Source of the DNA: Sedimentisphaera sp050251615
Lineage (GTDB): Bacteria > Planctomycetota > Phycisphaerae > Sedimentisphaerales > Sedimentisphaeraceae
Assembly (NCBI GenBank): GCA_050251615.1
Contig: JBFWMM010000039.1
Coordinates: forward strand, 1-27,403
Length of the DNA stretch: 27,403 nt
Direction of reading: 5' to 3'
Below, in pieces: positions 1 through 8,700 of this stretch (its first letter is position 1; every line of letters starts with the position of its first letter). The notes under the pieces were generated by a model. The model did not search any database. It saw only the letters and a program-made list of their open reading frames with translations, and was not told where the DNA came from. The translations under genes and the position numbers were made by a program.

Positions 1-15
1 GTGTCAACCTGTTTT

Positions 16-49
16 TTCGACCCGTACCGAATTAATTTCTTCGACCCGT
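16..49. repeat. Two direct copies of TTCGACCCGT at the window edge
   Basis: TTCGACCCGT occurs at 16-25 and again at 40-49, a 24-bp period. The very start of the window (GTGTCAACC) recalls the terminal bases of some insertion sequences, and repeated motifs near an end can be transposase binding sites. No transposase gene is visible, because anything upstream lies outside the window. It could equally be a regulatory direct repeat or chance. The remaining leader up to 204 is AT-rich and holds no supportable gene. Confidence 0.3.
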
Positions 50-157
50 TTCCGCTTCAAGGCTTCCCCGACGAGGAACGGCAAATTATAGAAATACATT
101 TTTTCAAGTCAATCAGTATTTTAGCAACTTTCGGCTTTTTTTCGTTAAAGCTGATAT

Positions 158-163
158 TATAAT
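158..163 (+). promoter_or_regulatory. Possible -10 box (TATAAT) upstream of the sialidase-fold gene
   Basis: A perfect TATAAT lies 41 bp before the start codon at 205. No good -35 hexamer is present at 16-18 bp spacing (only T-rich sequence), so this is a weak call. The other promoters proposed in this window show both boxes. Confidence 0.3.
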
Positions 164-204
164 GGGGTGCGAACAAGAAATGTTTTTTAATTACAGGAAC
201 ACTT

Positions 205-2370
205 ATGGCTTGCAGACAGATACTTTCAGCGCTGATAATGGCGTTTTTAATGGCCTCTACCGGCAATTCTGTGGAGATTCCACAGGATGGCCTGCTCGTA
301 CGTGTGCAGGCGGCGCAGGTGCGGAACAACTCGGACGCCTTTCTCACGAGCATATCAAATTTGCAGAGAAACGGCATTATTGCGCAGCAAACAGATGTCA
401 ATAAAAGGCCTCTGTTCATAAAAGACTACGCACAATCGCAGCCTGCGATAAGCGTTGCGGGGGCGAGAGGTATCAGATTTCGTACAATTGACAGGCCCGC
501 TGCATACAATTTAATTATCGGCTTCTACGCAAAAAGCTACGATGAAGAGTATCCGAGTTTTATGACGGCGGTGTTCAATGAGAGGACAAGGGCAAACCAG
601 CAGAACGGGTTTTCTTATGTTTTCGAGAACCGCTCGCTCTACCTCACAGGCGAGCCGGGATACGATTGCGCGATTACGGAGCTTCTGTTCTACAACCGGA
701 GGCTCGGCGAAACCGAGCTTGAAGACGTGCTTGGAAATCTGGAATCCACTTACGGCATCCGCACTGATGCGCGCTATGCCGATAACGGCATAAAAATCGA
801 TGCCGAATCGCTCTACGGCTTCTCCAATATGCTCAAGCTCTCCGATGGGACGCTTTTATGCTTTGTAGTGAAAAAGGCGATGCAGAGCGGGCTTGACTAC
901 AACAAGCTTGAAACCGTGCGCAGCTACGATTCGGGGCGAAACTTCAGCTCGACATCCAACACGCTGAGTAGAGTCAAGTTTTACAATATACCGTCAGTAT
1001 CAATCTTCCAGCTTGACGCAATCAACACATTCGCCCTTGTATTTGCAAGGGATGAGCTGTCGGACCTGCCGCAGATGGAGCAGGAGGCGGAGAATCCTGA
1101 GGTTTACAATGGCCTTTATATATACCGTTCGGCGGATGAGGGCTTTGAGTGGATCAGGCACACAAAGATTGATGCAACTATCGAAAAGGCGAATGTAAGC
1201 TCGCTCTCAGGTGCGGTTGTCGCGGGTGATATGGTATATTTTCTCGTGAACCGCAACAACAACGTACCGCTGCTGGCTTCGGCCGAAGCTGATACAACTT
1301 CGGTTATGAGCAGCTCTGCCTGGAGCTTCGAGCCGATTAACAGGGTTGTGGAGATACCGCCGAGCATAGACCCTGCAATGGAAAGCTTCAGTCTCGCCTC
1401 AGACGGCGAAACCCTCCACATAACATACGCCTCACAGCGCGGGCATATCCTCAAGGCAGAGGCGAAGAGCCGCCCCACCGCCGAATTGAAAGCCGCTTCA
1501 AGCTACTGCCGCTACTTCGACGGGAACTATGTGATGGTGCCGGGGACGATATTCACGCGGCTCGACACCGCCAACGATAATGGCATGATTATTCTCGCGC
1601 AGATGCGCAGGGCAGACGAGCCGTCGTATGTGAACGTTATAACCGAATCCAAAGACCTCGACGGCAACAGCAACGGCTGGAATCAGCCGGAGGTGCTGAT
1701 GTATGCGCCGAGTACAAAGTCCGACAAGTTTGAACTGATCAACATATTCGAGCTCGCCGACAAACCTGCTCTGTTTTACAAGGCCGGCGACACTGCGCGC
1801 CTGCAATATGGCGATCAGAAAATTATCAGCTTTATGTCGCGCGATATGAAGCTGCGCAGCGCGGAGGAGCTTGTGCTCGAAATCAGCAAAGGCAACCTGA
1901 ATAAAAAGAAGACAGCCTTCGCAAGCCGCGCGTTCAAACTGGAAGATGAACCCGTTTTCGGGCTCACGCTTGAGCTCTTCGCCGAGCTGAAAGATGACGA
2001 TGCGCCCGAGGAGCTTGTCGTGTTCAACGAGCCGGACAATGGCATCATCATCTCACGTTCGGACGCAAATACATTCGTTGCCGAGTTCAAAAAATCCGCA
2101 CGAACAATCAAACTCAGCTTCAAGGCGCCGCTCGTGCTTGACAACGCAATGAACCACTTCAGCCTGATTGTTGATTACAGCTCGGGAATCACCTATGCGG
2201 TAATCAACGGGCAGATTGTCCCTGCGGAGACCGCTGACTTCCACGCGTATAACCTCAAGACGAAAGTTGAGAGCGTCAGCTTGGGCTCCGGCGGCAAGGG
2301 GAAGATTGAAACCGTGCGCGCGTATGACAGGGCGCTCCAGACCGCAGAAATCATCCGAAACCCGGAATAA
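205..2370 (+). CDS. Secreted sialidase-fold (BNR/Asp-box) protein with flanking LamG-like domains, function unknown
   Basis: 721 residues. An N-terminal hydrophobic stretch (about 1-22) looks like a Sec signal peptide, so the product is probably periplasmic or extracellular. Residues about 28-186 resemble a concanavalin A-like/LamG domain, including the typical closing pattern LLFYNRRLGETELEDV followed by YGI. Residues about 200-540 look like a beta-propeller of the sialidase superfamily, with two Asp-boxes of form S-x-D-x-G-x-x-F/W: S240/D242/G244/F247 and S309/D311/G313/W316. Residues about 570-721 look like a second LamG-like domain, ending in VRAYDRALQTAEI. Asp-boxes are structural, so they do not prove sialidase activity; I could not identify the arginine triad or the Tyr/Glu pair with confidence. 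The start at 205 is preceded by ACAGGA and keeps the signal peptide intact. A rho-independent terminator follows, so it appears to be a single-gene unit. Possible roles are glycan binding or an unassigned exo-glycosidase. Confidence 0.75.
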   Translation: MACRQILSALIMAFLMASTGNSVEIPQDGLLVRVQAAQVRNNSDAFLTSISNLQRNGIIAQQTDVNKRPLFIKDYAQSQPAISVAGARGIRFRTIDRPAAYNLIIGFYAKSYDEEYPSFMTAVFNERTRANQQNGFSYVFENRSLYLTGEPGYDCAITELLFYNRRLGETELEDVLGNLESTYGIRTDARYADNGIKIDAESLYGFSNMLKLSDGTLLCFVVKKAMQSGLDYNKLETVRSYDSGRNFSSTSNTLSRVKFYNIPSVSIFQLDAINTFALVFARDELSDLPQMEQEAENPEVYNGLYIYRSADEGFEWIRHTKIDATIEKANVSSLSGAVVAGDMVYFLVNRNNNVPLLASAEADTTSVMSSSAWSFEPINRVVEIPPSIDPAMESFSLASDGETLHITYASQRGHILKAEAKSRPTAELKAASSYCRYFDGNYVMVPGTIFTRLDTANDNGMIILAQMRRADEPSYVNVITESKDLDGNSNGWNQPEVLMYAPSTKSDKFELINIFELADKPALFYKAGDTARLQYGDQKIISFMSRDMKLRSAEELVLEISKGNLNKKKTAFASRAFKLEDEPVFGLTLELFAELKDDDAPEELVVFNEPDNGIIISRSDANTFVAEFKKSARTIKLSFKAPLVLDNAMNHFSLIVDYSSGITYAVINGQIVPAETADFHAYNLKTKVESVSLGSGGKGKIETVRAYDRALQTAEIIRNPE

Positions 2371-2394
2371 GTTCCGTAGAACAAAAAAAACCGC

Positions 2395-2424
2395 AAGCCC
2401 TGCCAACACCGGCGGGGCTTTTTT
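2395..2424 (+). terminator. Rho-independent terminator after the sialidase-fold gene
   Basis: The arms AAGCCC-T-GCC and GGC-G-GGGCTT pair around a short AACACC loop and are followed by a T-run. It sits 24 bp after the stop codon and just before the next gene's promoter, so it separates the two genes. Confidence 0.85.
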
Positions 2425-2448
2425 ATTTGGTACAGTATCGAAATAATC

Positions 2449-2476
2449 TTTACACGTATCAACTATATTGTATAAT
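2449..2476 (+). promoter_or_regulatory. Sigma70-type promoter for the GH51 gene
   Basis: TTTACA (2449-2454) and TATAAT (2471-2476) are separated by 16 bp. The predicted start of transcription is near 2483, giving a leader of about 50 nt before the ATG at 2532. The 16-bp spacing recurs at the other proposed promoters in this window. Confidence 0.65.
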
Positions 2477-2531
2477 TCTTTCTTCGGCGTACGATAGACA
2501 GGAACATTTTCTCAAAATAGAAAGGGCACTA

Positions 2532-5254
2532 ATGGATTTATTACGGAAGTTTGCGATAGGGCTGGCGGCTATTGCGGCCGTTCAGGCGTTTGCTCTGGAG
2601 ACAGGTAAGGCACGGATTCACGTTCGTGCGGACAAAGTTACCAACGAAGTCAGCCGGCTGACAACCGGCGCGTGCATGGAAGACGTAAACCACGAGATCT
2701 ACGGCGGCATAGACAGCCAGATGATATTCGGGGAGAGCTTTGAGGAGCCCGCACCGGCAGCAACGATAGCCGGCTTTATATACGAGGGCACGGAGCACAA
2801 TATCACAAGCCAAAGCCCATCCTGGCACGTGGAGGAAGGCATCCTCACAGGCCCCGCGGCGGAGGGCGCAAAGCTTCTCGCGCTTGATTCGGTTGTAGAG
2901 GAAGGACAGATTGATGTTGAGCTGTTTTTTGAAGACAAATCCAGCGGCGTTGCGGGACTGATTGTGTCGGTGAGCGAGTCAGCGGCGGGCGCAGACAACT
3001 TCAACGGCTACGAAATCTCGCTTGACCCCGCCGGTAATCAGATCATCTTCGGCAAGCACCGCCAAAACTGGCAACCCATCGGCAATATCGACTGCCTCAT
3101 AAAAGCAGGCGAATGGAATAAGCTCTCTGTAGTGCTGAGCAAAGGCAAATTGCGGGCAAGCGTCAACGGCGTCCAATACATAGACTTCACAGACCCTGCC
3201 CCCCTGCCGGCAGGGCTCATCGGCCTGCGCACATGGGGACGCGAGGCGAAATACCGCAATCTGCGCAGCACAGAGCGTGCTTACGAGTTTGAGTACGCCG
3301 GCGGCTCACAGGCCGAGCAGGTCAGCAAGATGTGGAGCGCGGTTTATAAAGGCAGCGCCGGGGGCGGCTTCGCCATCGAGAGAAACAACACATACAACGG
3401 CCGCCAGAGCCAGCGCATCACTATGACAGGCGGCAACGGCTCGGCAGGCATCGCAAACTCCGGCCTCAACCGCCGCGGTATGGCGTTTGTCGCGGGGAAG
3501 GAGTACGAGGGCCTGCTGCGCGTCTGCGCGGATAAAAACGCGGAGCTCCTGCTTACGCTCGAAAACGCCGACGGCTCCAAAGTTCACGCGAAGAAGAGAT
3601 TGCCCGTTGCAGGCAAGGCAGGCGCCTGGCAGCGAGTTGAGTTTACCCTTACTCCGAACGCCGGCGATACGCACGGCAGATTCGTTATTTCGCTGGATAA
3701 GCCGGCGAGCGTATCGCTCGGATATGCCCTGCTTCAGCCGGGCGAGTGGGGCAGGTTCAAAGGCTTGCAGACGCGAAAAGACGTAGCCGAGGCGCTCGTA
3801 GAGCAGAATCTGACCGTTTTGCGCTACGGCGGGTGCATGGCCAACGCAGAAGAATACAGGTGGAAGAAGATGGTCGGGCCGAGAGACGAAAGGCCGCCTT
3901 ACAAGGGCTGGTGGTATCCGTATTCCTCGAACGGCTGGGGCATTATCGATTTTATCAAGCTCTGCGAGGCGGCGGGCGTCGAATGCGTGCCGGATTTCAA
4001 CATCGAGGAAACGCCGGAAGATATGAGCGACTTTATTGAGTACATCAGAGGGCCTCTCGACAGCGAATGGGGCGCAAAACGCGCCGCAGACGGTCATCGC
4101 TCCCCGTTCGACATCAAGTACATCCAGATCGGCAACGAAGAAACCGTTGACGCCCATTACCTTGAGCGCTTCAAGCTGCTCGCCGCCGCCATCTGGGAAA
4201 AAGCGCCCGATATTATCCCCGTCGTGGGCGATTTCGCGTACAACGAACACATCTCCGACCCGTACAACTTCGGCGGCGCACCGCGAATAAGCTCGCTGGA
4301 AGCGCAGAGGGAGATTCTTCGCTTCGCCGCGGCGCGTGGAAAGACGGTGTGGTTTGATGTGCATATCTGGAACAACGACCCGCGCGACCCCGACAGGCTT
4401 GATAAGGGCTTAGGCCTGCGCAGCTTCGTAACGAGGCTCGAAGAACTCGCAGGCGAGGCGAATTTCAAGGTGTGCGTGTTTGAAGAAAACGCCACCAACC
4501 ACCGCATGCGCCGCGCCCTCTCGCACGCGCACGCAATCAACGAAATACAGCGCTACGAGCATGAAGTCCCCATCCTCTGCGCAGCAAACTGCCTCCAACC
4601 CGACGGCCACAACGACAACGGCTGGGACCAGGGCCTGCTGTTCCTCAACCAGTCAAAGGCGTGGGGGCAGCCGTCGTATTATGTTACGCAGATGTACAGC
4701 TCGCATTACCAGCCGCTTTGCGTGGAGAGCTATGTGGAAAGCTACAACGATTCGCTGGACGTTACCGCGTGCCGCAGCGAGGATGGCAAGCTGCTGTCGA
4801 TTCGCGTTGTGAATCTGGACGAGTGGCCTGTTTCGGCAGAGATAAGCTTCGACGGGTTCAAAGCAGAAACCGCTTCGATTACGCAGCTGCAAGGAGAGCT
4901 TGACGCCCGGAATACGGCGGAAAATCCCGAGNNNNNNNNNNNNNNNNNNNNNNNNNNNNNNNNNNNNNNNNNNNNNNNNNNNNNNNNNNNNNNNNNNNNN
5001 NNNNNNNNNNNNNNNNNNNNNNNNNNNNNNNCGTTGTGAATCTGGACGAGTGGCCTGTTTCGGCAGAGATAAGCTTCGACGGGTTCAAAGCAGAAACCGC
5101 TTCGATTACGCAGCTGCAAGGAGAGCTTGACGCCCGGAATACGGCGGAAAATCCCGAGGCAATTGTACCGGAAACAAGCACTGCAAAGCTGCAAGCCGGC
5201 GCAATGAAACACAGCTTCCCCGCATATTCTGTTACGATAATAGACCTGACATAA
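2532..5254 (+). CDS. Secreted alpha-L-arabinofuranosidase, GH51 family (interrupted by an assembly gap)
   Basis: It is predicted to release terminal alpha-L-arabinofuranose from arabinan, arabinoxylan or arabinogalactan side chains by a retaining mechanism. The signal peptide is about residues 1-21. The GH51 N-terminal segment (ACMEDVNHEIYGG, ESFEE) follows, then a LamG/DUF1080-like beta-sandwich (about 78-253), a CBM4/9-like domain (about 267-405), the TIM barrel (about 410-735) and a C-terminal beta-sandwich. The acid/base candidate is E536 in IGNEE; the nucleophile candidate is E652 (or E651) in VFEENA. The start at 2532 is preceded by AAAGGG and exposes the signal peptide; longer upstream starts would bury it. 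The sequence is broken by 100 Ns at 4932-5031, but the 127 bases on either side are identical. Collapsing this overlap (4931 joined to 5159) keeps the frame and gives an intact 831-residue protein ending at 5254. Confidence 0.88.
4805..5158. repeat. 127-bp duplicated contig ends around the gap (assembly artefact)
   Basis: Positions 4805-4931 and 5032-5158 read identically, from CGTTGTGAATCTGG to AAAATCCCGAG. They encode the same stretch of the GH51 C-terminal domain. An exact 127-bp overlap equals a common maximum k-mer size in de Bruijn assemblers, where adjacent contigs share k bases. Treat this as one copy, not a biological duplication. Confidence 0.9.
4932..5031. other. Assembly gap of exactly 100 N
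   Basis: One hundred Ns is the conventional scaffold filler for unknown distance. The flanks are the same 127-bp sequence, so the gap is probably an artefact and no bases are missing. Confidence 0.97.
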
Positions 5255-5255
5255 C

Positions 5256-5313
5256 ACTACCGTACAATGGCACGGGGCGTAATAATTTGCGCCCCGTTGC
5301 CGGTAGTTATCTT
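5256..5313 (+). terminator. Large hairpin after the GH51 gene, probable terminator
   Basis: Outer arms ACTACCG (5256-5262) and CGGTAGT (5301-5307) enclose inner arms ACGGGGCG (5272-5279) and CGCCCCGT (5290-5297). The structure begins two bases after the stop codon. The following TATCTTTC is only moderately T-rich, so it could also protect the mRNA 3' end. Confidence 0.55.
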
Positions 5314-5370
5314 TCGATATGTAGAATAACGCAACACTCGCGCACAAGCGCCCCGCTAATGTTGCAATCT

Positions 5371-5610
5371 CCGGATTGATAAAACATTCCGCAGGAACAT
5401 CGTATATTGTAGAGACGCAAAATCTTGCGTCTCATGCGGTGTTTGAATTTACCCGCATTGGTGGGTGGGAGCGTGGGCTTTTCTTCGCATTGCTTGCGCA
5501 ATGGCGCTGTTTGCGGTTTGAATTCACCGGCATCGGTGGACGTTTACGTGAGCGTTGAATAAAACAGCGGAGGCGCGCAAGCGCCCCGAAATTGAAAGTT
5601 AAGCCCGTTG
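5371..5610 (+). repeat. Dispersed modular repeat, copy 1 (modules A+B+C)
   Basis: Module A begins at CCGGATTGAT and holds a perfect palindrome at 5412-5433: arms GAGACGCAA and TTGCGTCTC around loop AATC. Module B (about 5479-5560) contains the small hairpin CATTGC-TTGC-GCAATG followed by a GGTTTGAATTCACCGGCAT segment. Module C (5562-5602) contains the hairpin GGCGC-GCAA-GCGCC and CCCCGAAATTGAAAGTTA. Related copies lie at 5631-5773, 13635-13767, 16714-16880 (inverted) and 23654-23940. No gene is supported here. Confidence 0.8.
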
Positions 5611-5630
5611 CGTTTTTCCCACGGTTCACC

Positions 5631-5773
5631 ATTACGGATTGATATAACATTCCGCGCGAGAATTGTAGAGACGCAAGATTTTGCGTCTCATGCCGGGGTT
5701 ACGAACGCATATTATCCGTGGCATCGGTTGGCATTTGCGCAATCGTTTTGGGCGCGATGAACCCGCGCCCCTA
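5631..5773 (+). repeat. Dispersed modular repeat, copy 2 (module A plus GGGCGCG hairpin)
   Basis: ACGGATTGATATAACATTCCGC leads into the palindrome at 5668-5689, with the same 9-bp arms as copy 1 but loop GATT, the reverse complement of AATC. A tail with TTACGAACGCATATTATCC follows, shared with copies 3 and 4. It ends with a second hairpin, GGGCGCG (5750-5756) and CGCGCCC (5764-5770), repeated imperfectly at 23654-23674. It lies just past the 3' end of the minus-strand CotH gene. That hairpin lacks a T-run in either direction, so a terminator role is not supported. Confidence 0.8.
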
Positions 5774-5787
5774 CATTATCGCTTTTC

Positions 5788-8700
5788 TTATACTCCCGGT
5801 GTGCCCGCTACGGCCTGCCAGTTGGCGGGGTCGTTGCCGTAGAGGGGAAGGCTGATGCGCTCAAGCGATAAGCCATTGCCATCTGCCTCAACCGGCCAGA
5901 GGTCTTCATCATCATAATTAACGCGATCAATACGTATGTAATACCGTTCGCCAAGCTCTTCATCGCCCGGTTTCGATATTTCCACTCGTTCGCCGCCGTT
6001 GTCGAGCTTTCCGCTCCATGGACCGAAGATAATTGAATCGTCAACCGCCGGATACATAGCCTTGAACGCCTCGATATTGCCGACAAGCAGAATTTTCCCG
6101 CCGGCGGGGATGGAGTCGCCGTAGGCAAAATCAAAGTCCACGCCGGATGTTATGCGCCATCCGGTATTGACCCTGAGCAGATCATCGTATTCCCAGAGAT
6201 TCACGCTGCTTGAGCTGATATTCGCAAGCTCGATATACTCGAACTCATCATTGTCGTAGCCGGGGCCGAGCGGCGGATTATACATAATCTCACTGATAAC
6301 AATCGGCCCTACAAGCGGCGCGCTGTTGGCTGCACCGGCCGTCTGCGCGGCCATTGCCACAAAGTTCCAGGTGCCGGTGCTTTCTTTGTAGTAGCGGCCG
6401 AAGGAGACATTGCTATCTGCGGCGCCGAAAGATTCACTTTCCTGGTACCCGGTTATCGTACCGCCGGCTCCGGAGCGCAGGAACAGAGTTTCGCCGCCCT
6501 CGCTCAGCGCAAACGTCTCGTTGCAACCTTCTGCGGAGGCATTGCCGAAGTGTTCATTTTCCGTGAATACGGCATAGCCATGTGCCGCGATAATCGTACC
6601 GTAAGGGATCTGATACTTCTTCATCTCCAAGTCGCTCGCATCGCTGTCGGAGAGAAACCAGCCGCCGATATTGATCGGTTCATCGGTTGTGTTGTAGAGT
6701 TCGATCCAGTCGGGTGCGAGTGAATGCGAGTGCGAGAGCAGCTCGTTTATCACTACAGAACCCACCGCGGGGATAAAGCCCGTATCATCGAAACCGGGCG
6801 AGCCGAATGAATACGCGCTCGGGCGCCACATATCTTTAGAGCTCCACAGCTTAGGGTCGGCCTCTGTTATGTTAACGGCAGTGAGGCTGAAGCCGTCGCC
6901 GTCGGTGGCGCTGTACCAGCCGTCATCATAATCGAAGTCTGCGATGATTCCGCCAAGAGCATCCACGAGCTTAATCTGTTCGCCGCTGTTGTCGAGGGAG
7001 CCGGCAGTCCATTGCAACACAGGCACATCAATGTTCAAGCCGGCATAGTACTGCCGGAACATCTCGCTGTTGCGCGCAAGTATGAGGAAATCACCGGCGG
7101 GAATCGTAATATCGCCGAAATCGCAATCAATTCCTTTGGAGAATCGGGCGAGGTTCAGGTTGATATCTTCGGCGGATATATTGCGCAGCTCGATATACTC
7201 ATGTTCCGGATTTACCGGATGATACATAATCTCGCTGATACGCAAAGCAGATGCGAGGTCACCTACTGCAAACGTTACATCTTCGATTGCAGACCAGTCG
7301 GGAGCATCGAACGCCCTTGTCTTGATTCGCGTGCTTTTGGTAAGCGTAAGCGGAGAGCTGTAGAGTTGTGCGCTGTCGCTCTGTTGCCCGGCGGTGGGTT
7401 TCTGACCGTAAAGTTTCACATTCATCAGGAAGTCCGAGCTGGCCAATGAGACATTCAACGCATGGACACTAAGATAATTCTTCCCCGCCATGAGCAAGCC
7501 GGCATAGGAGGAAATATCGAAAGTGGCGTCTTGAACGGCGCTGCTGTCCGCACGGACAGCCGATGATGCTGAATTCCACGCCGGCAGGCCCGAGCAGTTG
7601 CTCCTGGCCACTTCCACCCCGTTAAGATAAGCTACAAACCCGTCTTCGTAGTTCAGGGTGAGGCGCAAACCGCTCACAATCGAGCCATCATGCTCGAATG
7701 GAATACGTACATAGCAGGTTGTGTTCTTGCCGTACATAATATCTTCGACATCTATCCCGCCGTCAAGGTATGGCAGGTAATCGCCCACAGTCGAGCGCTC
7801 GTACACAACCGCTCCCGTGCCGCTTGTCCACTGAGAATCATCGAAGCCCGGAGTTGTCCAGGCGTAACCGCCGGGCAGAAGATATTCCCCTTTGATAACT
7901 TCAACCTTGGTCGAATCCGGCATAACCCACGCAACGGAGAGGTGGTCATCGCCGGTGCTTTCCTTCATCAGCGAGCGAATGTGGTACCTCCTGCTCGCTT
8001 CAAGCGAGATAAGGTCGGAATGCTGGCTGGTGTACGTTGTCCAGTAGTGGTAGCCTGTCGCGGATGGCACATTCGCTATCGACTGGTCGTTGTCGGGGTT
8101 TTCGTCGGTGCTGAGTAGCAGCTCCGCGGTGTCGTTGGCGGCAATGTAAAATCTGTAATCTCCTGTTACGGGGGGGTAAAGCCAGCCGCTGAGCTGTAAG
8201 CCGTAATTATCTGTCGAGTTTCTGTCGTACATCTCAAAATCCTGCCAGACAGCTCTCTTTGTCGGGTTGTTAGGGTATCCGGAGTAGGAAGTGAGGCTGG
8301 AAACAGCCCAGCCGGCGAGCTCTTCCCAGTAGTCGGCAAGAAGGCTGTTGTATCTGGCTGTGCCGGTGAGTTCTTCCGTCGGCACGAACACTTTCTTCTC
8401 TGTGCTTTCATCGATGAAGGTAACGCTTTCGACTGTTGAGGAGATGCCTGTACGCAGGCGCGGATCGGCGCCGTCATCGGTGAAGTAAATCTGATCGCCT
8501 GCACTGCCGGCTGTCATCTCAAGCTGATAGCCGTTCGGAACATATCCGCCGTACGCGCTGAGCTCGGGAGCGGCGGTTTTCGGCAACCAGTTGACCGCGT
8601 CAAATTGCGCTATAACACGCTTGTCGCGCGGTATCATACTCCAAGGCTGCGAAACGGGGAAATTTGCTGTGCTTGTGCCGTAGATGAAGTCTTGCATATG

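Noticed and set aside
3306..4364. A 352-residue open frame on the minus strand inside the GH51 gene
   Set aside because: It is antisense to the conserved GH51 coding region, has no recognisable domain, and reflects GC-rich codon use in the real gene.
4805..5158. Biological tandem duplication inside the GH51 gene
   Set aside because: The copies are 100% identical, exactly 127 bp, and separated only by a filler run of 100 Ns, which fits an assembly overlap.
5371..5773. Possible CRISPR array from repeated hairpin sequences
   Set aside because: The repeats are not regularly spaced, have no uniform-length spacers, occur in both orientations across the window, and no cas genes are present.
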